Shown one piece after another: positions 12,236-23,768 of a DNA stretch of 64,000 bases (positions are counted from its first letter, which is position 1; each line of letters begins with the position of its first letter). The notes under the pieces are model-generated. The model was not told where the DNA came from and made no database searches. It saw nothing but the letters and a program-made list of their open reading frames with translations. Made by a program: the position numbers and the translations under genes. Source of the stretch: Ligustrum vulgare (Eukaryota; Streptophyta; Magnoliopsida; Lamiales; Oleaceae); the NCBI GenBank assembly GCA_963555705.1, contig OY743189.1, positions 1,753,501 to 1,817,500 on the forward strand, read 5' to 3'.

Positions 12236-12860
12236 TGTAGCGATTGGGAATTTTTCAGTTGATTATAAAATAAATATTTAATTTCTTAAAAATACGTCGC
12301 TATAATTTCACCTATTTTTAATTAAAACATGTTCGTCTAGCCATATTGAGTATTTTCGAGCCAAGATACGAAATCGAGTCCAATTCAATTTTAAGTCAAT
12401 TCCGAGTTTCTAAAATTATTTAAATCCAAAAAGTCGTTTTTAATTCCAAAATTTAATTATTTTAATTCCCAAAATTATTTTAAATCAAATTTTAATTTAT
12501 TTGTGATATTATTCAAAATTATATTTTTTAATACAATTCTTGTCCCGTTAGAAGTCATAAATTATTTGGTATCCTAATTGAATTCAAGTTTTCACAATTC
12601 TATTTCAACTACAACACATATCTACCAGTCAATACCTATATGTATGTATATATCCCCCCTCTCATTCACAATACATAACCAAAGTTGCAGCAACTCTCGG
12701 TAAGTTCTTCACCTTCCTCACCATATACACAGCCACGAATTGGCAAATCACACAGCAACCAAACCAAATTTGCAGACAACACCATAAACCAACCTTCCAA
12801 TACTGACTGTAAACAACCGAAACCAAGCACTAATTCACTGCCATCCCGCACAGTCAAGGG
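12236..12860 (+). repeat. Truncated LTR start, same superfamily as the 4289-6509 LTR
   Basis: Begins TGTAGCGATTGGGAATTTTT and continues with the features seen at 4289: CGTCGCTATAATTTCACC at about 12295, GTTCGTCTAGCCATATTGAG at about 12330, and GAGTCCAATTCAATTTTAAGTC. The GTTCGTCTAGCCA core also occurs in the Tekay LTR near 59065 (minus strand). It stops near 12860, where an unrelated gag remnant begins. There is no LTR 3' end and no detectable target duplication. Confidence 0.75.
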
Positions 12861-12869
12861 GATGAAATC

Positions 12870-14010
12870 TTGACGCCCTAAGAATTTACCTTTGTATTAG
12901 ATCGGGAAACATTCAGACCATTTGCATCATCTGATCTAGACCTCTTGCTCCCTTGCCTAGATGGTTTTGTAGACTGTGTTGCTTGTGTTCCCTGACTTTG
13001 GTCTTGAGCCCTTATCGATGATAGTGTTTATTCAATATTTATGTATTTTTTGGCCTTCTAAGAAGCTCAATTATCGTGGTAGGTGGATTCTTAGACAAAG
13101 ACATCCTGAATTCTTGGCTTCTTATAATAAGGGCTAGAGCCGAAGTTCCTACAATGATGTGAAGGTCCGAAATCTGGAGTCTTTCACTGTTGAAACGAAT
13201 CATGAACTCTCATATTTTCTCATTAGGTCATTTTCTTAAATGCATGAGGGAATTGATAGTTTTCTTTATCCTTTTACTACTTGCGAAAAATGTTGTAAAC
13301 TTGTTGGTAAGATGACTAAGGAGGAAATTGACCCAGATGGGTATTGTGGAGAACTAGTCCCGAACTACATCAGTTAAGGTATGAGGAAAGGCCTCTCATA
13401 ATATCTGATCGGGAGTATTCTACATGTCCATAACGTTGGTATATATGTTCAAGTGGTTGTTCAGGTTCGTAGTTCTATCGTATTTCTTTATTCGAGGGTA
13501 CTTGAATCGTCGTTGTTATTTCAAGAGTGAAAGAGGTTCTTCTAGTGAAAGAAACTTGAGCTTCTATGTTTTGTTTTATTCCGCTAGCTATCCCTTTTGA
13601 ATAATTCTAGAGATTTCCTGTTGTGTCATGTTGGCCGATCCTTCGGCAATGGGGTGAATTTCCTTGATTGCCGGGGAGTTTATATCCACAAGATTGGTTT
13701 GCCTATGACCACTTCGGGGCACGACCTCAGGAAAGTCTATCTCCAATATCGCTTGATGCGGGGTTTGCCATTGAAGAATCTGACGGATGTCATTCAGCCG
13801 TCATTGAAGTTTATTGAAGGCCTCCCGACTTACTGGCTCGTTGTCAGGCAAGGTTTCTTGATTTTGTGCTTCTGGAACATCTTCGAGAGGTGTGAGATTA
13901 TCTTCCCCTACCGATGTGTTGGTTGGAAGGGAACACGTTGTGGATGTGAAGGGACAAGTATAACAAGTGTTAACATGGCTAATTGTACATTTTCCCACAG
14001 ACGACGCTAA
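12870..14010 (-). pseudogene. Ty3/gypsy gag remnant (Tat/Retand-like), heavily mutated
   Basis: Read on the minus strand from 14010 downwards. A leader GTCGTCTGTGGGAAAATG resembles the primer-site region of Tat-type gypsy elements. A frame with one TGA near 13800 encodes a Gag N-terminus. From about 13530 to 13060 the retrotrans_gag core is readable across frameshifts and stops: NHLNIYTNVMDM, PDQIL, AFPHTLTDV, LTNKFTTFFASSKRIKKTIN, EFMIRFNSERLQISDLH. A basic Ser/Arg/Gln-rich tail, RQGSKRSRSDD, follows at about 12910. Protease and RT are absent. Function is lost. Confidence 0.8.
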
Positions 14011-14351
14011 TTGATGCTACAAAAATTACCGACCTTACCAACAAGGCCAACCTTGATCTCTGGATCCAGATCTTTGCTTTCTTGATTGGTAAGATCGGGA
14101 TTTTAGGCCGATCATTAGCCATCGTTTATTTTTGATTTATAGTTTAATTTTCTATAAATGAAAAGGTATTAGCATGCGAAAAAAACTAGAATAAAAAATA
14201 AAAAGTATTAGACGCCAATTATTGCTACAAAATTACTAACCTTAACTAAATGGGCAGACCTCGAACTCTGGATCCAAATCTATGTTTTCTTGATTGGTAA
14301 AATCGGGATTTTAGGCCGATCATTAGTCATCGTTTATTTTGATTTATAGTT
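14004..14351. repeat. Duplicated LTR end plus primer-site junction
   Basis: Two similar ~140-bp segments, 14004-14145 and 14211-14351, carry the same junction: ACGC(T/C)AATT, then TTGCTACAAAA, then GGATCCA(G/A)ATCT, then GATCGGGATTTTAGGCCGATCATTAG. On the minus strand each reads as an LTR end followed by a TTGGCGYCGTC-type primer site. A ~52-bp unit between them (14151-14202, containing GTATTAGCATGCGAAAAAAA) recurs at 15294-15345. Confidence 0.75.
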
Positions 14352-16413
14352 ATTTATTAGATAAAATGTATGATTAAAAAGTGATATTGAAAATTATATT
14401 ATTTATAAATTGTTAAAAAAGATGGGCTTTTAGAGCTACTCCAATGGTAACATGGATTGGAAGCTCCATGGGCTGAGAGATGTAGACACAAAAAAATCCG
14501 TGAGTCCCAAGTCAACGTCTATTTTTTCCTCTCTTTTCCACTTTTTTTCTACTTTCTCGTACGTTCATATTCCTTATACAAATCCACATTCTATCCTACA
14601 TCCACCACTATTTTTCATTCATTTATTTAAAATTATATTTATTTTTCTCTTCTTTTTCACTTTTTTCGCTCATTTTTCTCCACATCCTAATTCAAATATT
14701 ACACTTAAAATAATATACTCATATCATTCTCACTCTTCCAATCCATATCTCCAATTAGAAATGGCAAAAATACCCTACCCTACCCGTTCCACCTTGAACC
14801 CGAACCCGTCCCGATATATTATTTAAAATAATATATTAAAGAAAGAAATAGAAAAAATGGCCCTAAAAAAATTAAATTAAATAGAGGGGTAAATGGGACA
14901 GTAACTCGATCGGGCTCGCCTTTACACGAAATTCGCATATCACGGGAATTGATTTGAAATCAAAAAAAAATTCGTGGACCGAGGAACCGATCCGTTGTCA
15001 TCATTATCTTCAATTGACATTGTCATTGGAGAGTAGATTAATGTGCAGATTAGACAAGTGACGTGGGGAGGGAGGTTAGTGTCCATCCATGAGCAGAATT
15101 GAAATTGGAATTTTCTTCTTAGAGGTGACCACATATATATACATACACACACATTCTGACACGTATCCACATATCTACCCTACGTTTGAACAAGTTAGCG
15201 GACCCATAACCTACCTATTTTATTTACAACAGTAGTCACTAACCTTTCAAATGTGCAAAAGTTGTATTTGATGGGTAGATTATGTATAATTTTTCTATGA
15301 ATGAAAAAGTATTAGCATGCGAAAAAAAGTAGAATAAAAAATAAATGTCCTCCCATATTTTAAATTTCTAAGCCCCCATTTAGTGAAGATGAGCTCATTT
15401 AATAATGAAAAAAAAATAATTTTGAAAAAATATGTGATTGAAAAATGTGAAAAGTGATGAATATCATAAAAATGTGTGATTGAAAATAAGTTGAGGAAAA
15501 TTAGAAAATACTTTCATTACCAAACATGGCCTAAAATCAATTTTTTAGAAAATCTTTATGAGTTGCAAATGTTGTTAAAAATTATGTGATTCATAAAATA
15601 TATAATTAAAATTAATTATTTCCTTTAACTCATATTAAAATCTCTGCCAAACATGGCTAGTTTTCTAATACATTGATTCAACGGTTAGGTAGAAAATCAA
15701 GCCTCTTTAAGGGGAATAAGAACATATGCAAAGGTTTCTAAACAAATTTATTAATATTTTTATTTATTATACTTTCAATTTTAAAATGGGATCTCTTATT
15801 TTTTCGCATAGGTCCCCAGTTGTGACATTGTTTATTTTCTGTGAAACTTCAATTCAATAAATTTCAATTGGACCATTAAATTTCAATTTTATTTAATTTC
15901 ATTTTTCACAATATCTAATGAAAAATAATCAATTAACATTAATATAACAACAATCTTCTCGTAATGGTTGCCTTTCATTTAATGTTTTCTATTGTGCCAT
16001 AAAATTGTTGAAGTTAAAAAAAAAAAAAAATCGCATTCTAACATTTTTAATATTAAGATACTATCAGAATATTATGTTACCATTTTTGTTTCGCAATTGT
16101 CACAGAGCAACTATTTGGAACATTTTTATGATATAGCTTCGTCATTTTGATTATATGAGGTAGAATGTGAAATTGTGATAAATTTTGAAATTAAATTAAA
16201 AAAATTATGAGCTAATTGAGAAAATGTATAGTTAGTTAATTTATGGACTGAATTAATATTTTGGCAGAAGATAGGTCAAATTTGAGATATATTAAAGTTT
16301 AGTAACCTAATTGAATTTTTTGCTGAAAGTTCCATGGCCGACGATGCAGTGTAGCGGCTAATTCCACCATATATATCGATGATTACGTACCAAAATGCTA
16401 TCCAAGAAAAACA
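14352..16413. other. HPPD upstream intergenic region with possible MITE
   Basis: No gene is supported. 14428-14760 begins GAGCTACTCCAATGG and has a short inverted pair, ATGGATTGGAAG at about 14452 and CTTCCAATCCATAT at about 14737, which could mark a small MITE. Confidence in that is low. 14760-14820 holds CCCTACCCGT-like sequence of the sort seen at hAT MITE ends. The rest is AT-rich and would contain the HPPD promoter. Confidence 0.4.
16367..16377 (+). promoter_or_regulatory. Possible TATA box for HPPD
   Basis: CCATATATATC lies about 40 bp before the HPPD start codon. If used, the 5' UTR would be very short, so the true start site may lie further upstream. Position and composition are the only evidence. 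Confidence 0.25.
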
Positions 16414-19400
16414 ATGGGTAAATTTCCTACTACCGCCACCTCCGCTACCGCCACTTCCACACCCGGGTTTAAGCTGGTAGGCTACAACAACTTCGTGCGT
16501 ACCAATCCAAGGTCGGATTTCTTCTCGGTGAAGCGCTTCCACCATGTAGAATTCTGGTGTGGCGATGCAACCAACACCTCCAAGCGCTTCTCGTGGGGTC
16601 TCGGTATGCCCCTCGTCGCCAAATCTGACCTCTCCACCGGTAACTCCGTCCACGCCTCCTATCTCCTCCGTGCCGGAAACCTTCAATTTCTCTTCACTGC
16701 CCCTTACTCTGCCTCCATTTCCGCTCCTTCCTCCGCCGCAATTCCCAGCTTCTTGGCCTCCACCCACCACTCTTTCACCTCAGCACACGGGCTCGCCGTC
16801 CGGGCCATAGGCATTGAGGTCGAAGATGCCTTATCCGCCTTCTCCATGGCGGTTTCTCGTGGTGCCAAGCCCGTTTCGCCGCCAGTTGTGCTTGGGAACA
16901 ATGAAGTCGCGCTGGCCGAGGTTCATTTGTACGGTGACGTGGTTCTACGTCTAGTGAGTTATTCAAGTAAAATTGAGACGAGTCATGATTGTTTTTTACC
17001 AGGATTCGAGCCTGTGGACCATGAAATGTCCTATCAGGAATTGGATTATGGGATCAGGAGGCTGGATCATGCTGTAGGGAACGTGCCTGAGCTGGAGCCT
17101 TGTGTTGAGTACATAAAAACGTTCACTGGATTCCATGAATTTGCAGAATTTACGAGTGAGGATGTGGGGACTGCTGATAGCGGACTGAACTCGGCTGTTC
17201 TAGCTAACAACGACGAGACTGTGTTATTGCCTTTGAACGAACCTGTACATGGTACTAAAAGGAAGAGTCAGATACAGACTTACTTGGAACACAATGAAGG
17301 GGCAGGGGTGCAGCATTTGGCATTGGTATCTGAGGATATATTTAGGACATTGAGGGAGATGAGGAAGAGGAGTGGGGTGGGTGGGTTCGAGTTTATGCCT
17401 TCGCCACCACCGACTTATTATAAGAACTTGAAGAATCGGGCTGGGGATATCCTGACTGATGATCAGATTAAGGAATGCGAGGAATTGGGGATTTTGGTTG
17501 ACAGGGATGATCAAGGGACTTTGCTCCAGATTTTCACCAAGCCTGTGGGTGACAGGTATGTTTTGATTGTTAAATGATAATACTATATTCATGATATGAG
17601 AATTATGACAATATATAATCATGTTTCTGAAGGTCTGTTGGAAATTTCTGAAATAAAAAAATAAACCAAAAATAATAATTATTGTTCAGGAGGCATTTCA
17701 TTCCATTCTGAAACTGTCTAACTAGAAACTTAGCATGTTGCTGAACTGCACATTTGAACTGTTAGAAGCTTTGAGTAAGGTAGTTAATGTGTCTAAATGT
17801 GAAGTTTGAAATGGTCATTTTCTAGAAGGTCCATTTGATTCTTAGGACATGTTTAACACTGTGTTCGGCGGCTTTTCAGCAGTGATTTTTTTTGCTTATT
17901 TTGATAATTTTTAGGTATATGTGTGGTTGGAAATTGAAGAGAGAAAATAGGCATGGTTAAAAAGTAGTTTGAGAAATTGCGTTATTTATAAATTTGTTTA
18001 TAAATTATAATCATTGCGTAAATGAATGATTTGTAATAGAGTACAGAACACCGCACATGACCATGAACAAAATTTTAGGTGTGGTTCTGTTTATATTTTA
18101 TTTTATATTTTCATTTTCGAAAATGTTTTGTGTTTCCTGTTTTCATTTTTGTTTTCAAATTTGCTGAAAACGCGTTTGATTTGTCATTTCTAAAAACTGT
18201 TTTTGAAAATGAAAAGCTGGAAAACACGTTCTGCTTGAAATTTTGCAGAATACTACTTAAACTATTTTTAATTAATTTGCTTGTAGAATACTACTAACTC
18301 AAACTCAAATTTCCTTTCACAATACACTGAAAACATGGTTACATGCAACACACTAATGTGAGCTTTAAGAGTTTATATTAACACAGTTTGGTCAGGTTCG
18401 GGATTTGAGAAAGCTCTACTTCTATTAAAATTCAGAAAATGCAAGTTCTTTCAAAATCACCAAAGTCCATTTATCAGTGCATTGTTTGAAATATAACAAC
18501 AAGAATTCTCACTTAATTTTTTTTGTAATGTTGATATTGAATTCAATAAAATTTTATTTAAACTTAGTTCCAGTTAGAATAATTCTAAAAAAAAAAAAAA
18601 AAAAGAATTTCTTTATTTAGGCTTAGTTCCAAGCTATGATAATTCTAAAAAAAATAATAAAAAAATAAAAAATAAAAATTTTATATTAAGCTTAGTTCTA
18701 AGTTAAGATAATTCTTAAAAAAAAAAAAAAAAAATCCCAAAACGCGTTTTTCGCGTTTTGGACATTTTTTGTCGAAATACACACAAAACAACCAAAACGA
18801 GGTTTTGGGCATTTTGCGTTTTTTGTACAATTTTTTTTTTTTGTTTTCCAAAATGCGTTTTCGAAAATGGTAAAGAGAACGCGCTTTTAGCGTTATCGAA
18901 AATAAAAACAGAAAACGACCTCAAAACAGCAAAGAGAACAGGGGCTTAACTTCTTAATCCTCTCTAGTCTGCCTACTCCTCCCAAACATGAAAGTTATGA
19001 TGATGTTCCATTGAATGCCTTCATATCCAGTATTTAGAGAAAGGGGGAAAGTGGATCCTCTTGCCAACCATCCTTCAGAGCTGAGAAAATGAGGAGGGAA
19101 ACCATTCACCAAATTTATTTTTTATTTTTTTAAAAAAAAACTAGTCTTAAAATTTGATTTTAATACCAACACTCGCGATGACCCAATTAACATTGTCATC
19201 TGCTTTCTCCATTCTGAGCTTATATAATGAATCAGGACTATCCCTTCTAGCCGTGAAAGAGCGATTCCATTTTCAACCACTAGAAGCGTAGAAAAATTGT
19301 CAGTCTTCCAGAAGCATACAATTTTCTGCGTGTTTGTCTCTGATTGGAAGATTTTTGCTAAATAGATAGATATATTGGAAAAGGCTGAGTGACAAGTGTT

Positions 19401-20290
19401 CTTATAAAGGCATGTGAGCATTTCTTGATGCGACATTATCTTGAGCTTGCTTTATATGTAGCTGATCATCTATAGGAATAGTTTGTATTCAATTTTACGT
19501 TACTAAAGCACCATATTATTAGCTTTTTCCAAGTTTGAAAATTCGAACTTTAAAAAATATAGTCAAAATTTGCCCACCTCTGTTAGAAAGACAGAATTGC
19601 TCTCTTCATGTGGTTTCTTCCACAGGCTTCAATTTTATAACTAATTTTATTGCCTATTGGACTGACAAACAAATCAAAGAAAGTGGATTTTTCCATTTTA
19701 GCTTCATCACACAGGGCTTAGAATTCCGATTCCTTTTAAGTACTTGTTCAATGTTTGTTTTAACTCTATCGATGCTAGTGTCATTTTTTTGGTGAGAAAT
19801 AGCAATGACCATTGAAAATTTAAGTGGCTGGGATAGAAAATAATGACCATGTAGTAAAAAAGAGTTATTTTGCACAGAAACTCAGTCAAACTTAAACATC
19901 ATATGCTATGTTATTATTTAAATTGAAGCTTGGACTTCTGGAGATAGGTTATGCAAATTCATGAAGCTACAGTAAATCCATCGACACATTTCCTTCTGCA
20001 TTTAGATACTTCAGAGGATAGGATGCATGATCCATAGACCAAAAATATAACAAAAGGGGCTTAATATCTAGAATTACTTTTCACCTTTTATCCTCTTTTA
20101 CAGGCCAACAATATTTATAGAGATAATTCAGAGGATAGGATGCATGATCAAAGACGAGGACGGGAATATTTACCAGAAGGGTGGATGTGGAGGATTTGGG
20201 AAGGGGAACTTCTCAGAACTCTTCAAATCTATTGAAGAATATGAGAAAACGCTTGAAGCAAAACGAGTCACCGAATCAGCTGCAGCATAA
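16414..20290 (+). CDS. HPPD: 4-hydroxyphenylpyruvate dioxygenase (two exons)
   Basis: Non-haem Fe(II) dioxygenase that converts 4-hydroxyphenylpyruvate to homogentisate, the aromatic precursor of plastoquinone and tocopherols and a step of tyrosine breakdown. Exon 1 is 16414-17555 and exon 2 is 20104-20290. The donor GACAG|GTATG and acceptor TTTTACAG|GCC join in frame to make GDRPTIF. The product is 442 residues, close to other plant HPPDs. Two vicinal-oxygen-chelate domains are visible. The iron ligands are H219 (LDHAVGNV), H301 (VQHLALVS) and E387 (IFIEIIQR). Active-site residues Q372, F374, F385, F412 and F417 are present, in the GTLLQIF and GGFGKGNFSELF motifs. There is no stop or frameshift, so this is the one gene here I judge functional. 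ATG 16414 is the first in frame. The N-terminus is Thr/Ala-rich; I do not assign a plastid signal. Confidence 0.97.
17556..20103 (+). other. HPPD intron 1 (2,548 bp)
   Basis: Bounded by GTATG and TTTTACAG. If retained, translation would add YVLIVK after R381 and stop at 17575-17577, giving a 387-residue protein without the third iron ligand. The intron holds three tandem copies of a ~60-bp A-rich unit (18548-18735, core TTAGTTC-A-ATAATTCTAAAAA). It also holds a degenerate fold-back region, about 18076-18948, whose ends read GGTTCTGTTT and AGAGAACAGG and whose interior repeats GTTTTC/TTTTCG phrases on both arms. This may be a MITE, but no target duplication is clear. Confidence 0.85.
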
Positions 20291-20957
20291 GCATGCAAGT
20301 ACATGTTTCTTTTAGCCTGGGCATGATGGATGCATTGGGGAGGGGTAGATTTATGTCCGTTAATATGGGATAGTACTAATTATACTTTCCAAGTGACAAT
20401 ACACTTCTGTTTTACTTCTCTTGCTTTGGATGCAACATTGTATGGGTGTTTTGCCCAAGTAATTAAGCATATGCATCAGAACTAGACTCCTTGCTTTCAA
20501 TTTCAGGGCCAATATAGGTACATAGATGCAATTTCTACAGAGGCTTAGCTCGAAAGGAACTAGAACGGCCAGTGTTAGAGCTACCAAGGGTCGAGTGAGG
20601 GTAATCAATTATTTCCATTTTTTCTGTTTTATATGTTGGAAGTTTATTACTACTACCCAAGCCATTTTCTTCTGGCCCCACTTAATGGAACACGTTTTTT
20701 CTCGTTTATCTCCCATTTCTCCTACCAGAGTGATTCCAAGATTAAAAATCTAATGAGCCTCCGCCTCTGTCCCAACTATTTTTATAAGAAATGGTACAAC
20801 GGAAATGATGATCATATAAAATTTAAAAGAGAGAGAAGAAATGCAAAGACATTTGGGAAGTGCCCGTTTTTGTATATATTCTTTCTTCTAAAAACTGTAT
20901 ATAATGATTACATATATATAGAACTACAGGGAATCTTCCATCCAAATTCTGCAAGCC
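20291..20957 (+). other. HPPD 3' flank
   Basis: Presumed 3' UTR and downstream spacer. No canonical AATAAA is obvious. A short segment at 20535-20597 is preceded by TTTCTACAG and has an open frame, but I recognise no protein and do not call an exon. Confidence 0.4.
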
Positions 20958-20966
20958 AATCTAGCT

Positions 20967-21145
20967 GAATAATTTTTGGAAGATATTTTTAATTAACATT
21001 TTTAAGTGACATTGTGACATAGCGCATATATATTGGTGGTGAAAAAATAAGTAGTGAAGTATCTATTTACATTATCCAAAGTATATTCCTCATGTCATAA
21101 TGTCATTTAAAAATGTCAATTAAAAATATCTCCCTAAAATTATTC
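20967..21145. mobile_element. Mutator-type MITE with 9-bp target duplication
   Basis: A 179-bp fold-back element. The left arm (20967-21021, starting GAATAATTTTTGGAAGATAT) and the reverse complement of the right arm (21091-21145) pair over about 55 bases with six mismatches by eye. Identical 9-bp repeats AATCTAGCT flank it at 20958-20966 and 21146-21154. A 9-bp duplication with long terminal inverted repeats is the hallmark of Mutator-like elements. There is no coding capacity, so movement would depend on a transposase elsewhere. It sits about 680 bp downstream of the HPPD stop codon. Confidence 0.88.
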
Positions 21146-21244
21146 AATCTAGCTACAAAATGGAAATAAAATATAAGGAAATCCTGGCTAATAAATTAAT
21201 TAAATTTTTTATAATTTTTTTCTTCCTATTTTTGCAAAACTTTA

Positions 21245-21900
21245 TTTTCTAATAGCCCCGCAAGGTGGAGAGTAGATATCTACTACTCTCATTTTGGCCA
21301 AGTTTACTGCAGAACACAATGCCTTAGTCAGGATATCTGCAACTTGAAATTTATTACCTATACGTGCAATGATTTGTTTCAATAAGATTGCAGTCAAGTT
21401 CAATATGTTTGGTCCTCTCATTAAAGATAGGATTTGAGGTCATATGGAGCGCGACTTTATTTTCGCAAAACATGGTAGTTGCTTGATCTTTAATTTGCAA
21501 GTCATGAAGCAAATATTTCATGCAAATTAATTCGCAACATAAGTTTGTCATTGCTGTATACTTTGCTTCTGGTGAAGATCTAGATACAACCCCTTGCTTT
21601 TTTTATTTTTTTATTTCCATGATATTAAAGATGATCCAATAAACACACAATAACCACCGACAGACCTCCTTGTATCCTCCTTGTATCCTGACAAGCTCCC
21701 CTCCCCTATCTGAATCATAATAACTAGTAAGCTGCAAATTTGATTTGGTAGGATAAAGTAGACCTTGCCTTGGAACTCTTTTAACAGATAAATGTAATAT
21801 AATGTAACTATGTACAATTTCATTCATCTCAACAATTTCATCAAGGTTATCTGTTAATATTTTTGAATAAGTACTCTAGTCTTCAAGCACTTTAGAAACT
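21245..21900 (-). pseudogene. Copia RT tail and RNase H remnant
   Basis: On the minus strand the reading passes through QGLLYPTKSNLQLTSYYDSD, then DTRRSVGGYCVFIGSSLISW, then SRSSPEAKYTAMTNLCCELI, LHDLQIKDQ, NERTKHIELDCNLI and finally DILTKAL and VVDIYSPPCG. This is the end of a copia polyprotein: the single-residue-spaced RNase H and its C-terminal tail. Several frameshifts separate the pieces (for example near 21720 and 21600). No LTR is recognisable beside it. Not functional. Confidence 0.88.
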
Positions 21901-22006
21901 CTTTGTTGAATTAACTAGTAGAGATCTCGTACGTTGTACGAGAACCATTTTACAATTGAGTTTATTTGCGGTATTTTAATAAGATTTTAAGAGGAATTTT
22001 ACTTCT
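21901..22006. other. Short AT-rich spacer
   Basis: Contains the inverted pair CTCGTAC/GTACGAG at about 21928-21942. No gene. Confidence 0.4.
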
Positions 22007-22620
22007 TTATACATAACATGCAACTAATTTGATAAAGAGAGAATAAAAACATTTAGACAATGTCATAAACTTTAAAGCTAGAAGTACAGTAAGTGCAAAC
22101 TGCAAACAAGCATCAAAAGCTATAACCAATCCAACAACTATTGAGGCAGTATTGTGAACCACTTGTGCAAGTGCAGCTCCAAATAATGTGTTGCAGCATG
22201 AACCGATTACTCCACTTGAATGATCAAGCTTATCAAACCAACTAACTTCCATGTTAACTACCTTCTCAGAACACATCAATCTAATTCTCCTTATTAACTT
22301 GCACCCACATACACCAAGAAACATGTCCTAGCTGGATATGCAATTAATGACACTGCTCCAAGAACTACAATCATCAATGCCTAAAATTTTGAATCCTTTC
22401 GTAGTTCATGTGGTGGCTCATAGAAGGTTATAATCATTACCGAAAGTAATATACCGAAAAGAGGAGCATTTGCCAGCTTGGACACTACTGTAATCTCTTG
22501 AAGAGTTGGACCATCCTTCCATGCGCAATATTGTCCCTGATGGTTGCTGTAAAAAGGACAGGTTCTTGGCTAGCAAGACCTATTTTTGACCTAATTCATT
22601 TAAGCTGGAAGGATTTGACC
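22007..22620 (-). pseudogene. ABCB (P-glycoprotein-type) transporter fragment
   Basis: Minus strand. From 22620 downward: KSFQLK, a stop where Trp is expected, then IRSKIGLASQEPVLFTATIR and DNIAHGR. That is the stretch containing the Q-loop of the first nucleotide-binding domain. After KLANA (about 22465) the sequence jumps to PLFGILLS, TFYEPPHELRKDSKF and VVLGAVSLIAYPART, then (22007-22324) GCKLIRRIRLMCSEKVVNME, SSGVIG and ALAQVVHNTAS, which belong to the start of the second membrane domain. The rest of NBD1 and the linker are missing. A frameshift near 22325, a stop at W in KDSKF*AL, and loss of the remaining protein make it a pseudogene. Confidence 0.88.
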
Positions 22621-22984
22621 ATTTAGCCCGAATGCTTATTTTTTCCTCTTTCCCTGGAAGAAACAATCTTCATCCAAAGGCTAGCCTACACATGTTTAAG
22701 CACGAACTTGTATTTGTAATAAATCATTAATATAACAAAGAAAATAATTCGACTACTAATGCAATTTCCAAAATGTTAAGAGAAACAATGCTTGTGGTTG
22801 AACCCAGAGTCTTTCGATTTTTTTTTTTTTTTAACGTAGGGCATAAGTGAAATTCAGAAGCACATAAATGTAATTTCTGAGTTAAACAAGGCAGCGGTAA
22901 CAAGTCAAGTAATTCACCAAGCTATCAGATAAACTAACAAGATTAAATATTTACAAGGAGAATTTTGATGTCAACATTTAGCAA
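22621..22984. other. Spacer
   Basis: AT-rich, with a T run at about 22819-22832. Nothing recognised. Confidence 0.4.
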
Positions 22985-23235
22985 AGTATTAGCTATAGAA
23001 GCCATGAAACTTGTTTGGTGGTAAGGGAAGGAGTATTTTCAGTGGATGTGTGAGGAGGATTCCATTGACTTACCAGCAAGATGACATGAAATTTTTAAAT
23101 CCTAGAGGGGTGAAATTGCCAGATCTCCTTCAGTTTTCACTAAACAAGACCACGAGTATGAAGGAATGTCAGTTAGAATGCTTGAAGAACTGCTCTTGCA
23201 TGACTTGCGTAAATTCAGATATTCGTGAAGGTGGT

Positions 23236-23699
23236 TGATGTATGACAGAATCGAGGCAAAATTAGACTGAAAAGGGACGTAGCTAAAATTTCCAGATTTG
23301 ATGTCTGACCTCCGTTTCGGGCCCATAATATGTTTATTTTGGGCATTCGAGGTCGTTCAGATAGCGAAAACAGTGTTTTAATATTTTAGTGCTATTTCTG
23401 TCATTTAGTTTATCCTGAATTCTTTTTATTTTAGGTTTTATGTTTTCCTAGATAATTTAGAATATGTTTCTTTGTTTTATTTAGTTAATCTAGAATATGT
23501 TTTATGCTTTTCTAGTTGATTTAGAACACGTTTCTTCTTTTATGGCCCTATATATATAGAGGGTTAATTGATTATTTTATTCATTCATTCAGATTATTAA
23601 TAAAATTCTTGAGATTTCTTCTCAATTTGCTTGGTGGATTCCAAGTTTTATATTTCTTTTAAGGATTTCGCTTAAATTCCTTGCTTCCATCCTGCGTCA
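23236..23699 (+). repeat. 5' LTR of the non-autonomous element
   Basis: 464 bp, TGATGTATGAC to CCTGCGTCA. Contains TATATATATAGAGGG at about 23550 as a probable TATA region. Compared with the 3' LTR it lacks about 60 bp between two TTTTGGG phrases (near 23340), which looks like a deletion across short direct repeats. Confidence 0.92.
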
Positions 23700-23701
23700 A
23701 G

Positions 23702-23714
23702 TGGTATCAGAGCC
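23702..23714 (+). promoter_or_regulatory. Primer-binding site, initiator tRNA-Met
   Basis: TGGTATCAGAGCC two bases after the 5' LTR, complementary to the 3' end of plant initiator tRNA-Met. Confidence 0.93.
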
Positions 23715-23768
23715 GGTATCTCCATCTCACTATCCTTGATTTTTTTTGTGTTTCGAGTTCCAAATTCA

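Noticed and set aside
16276..16770. Glycine-rich frame opposite the HPPD 5' end
   Set aside because: Antisense shadow of a well-supported coding exon.
20526..20753. Small frame after an acceptor-like TTTCTACAG downstream of HPPD
   Set aside because: No recognisable protein, no matching donor context that extends it, and no evidence it joins HPPD, whose stop is already in exon 2.
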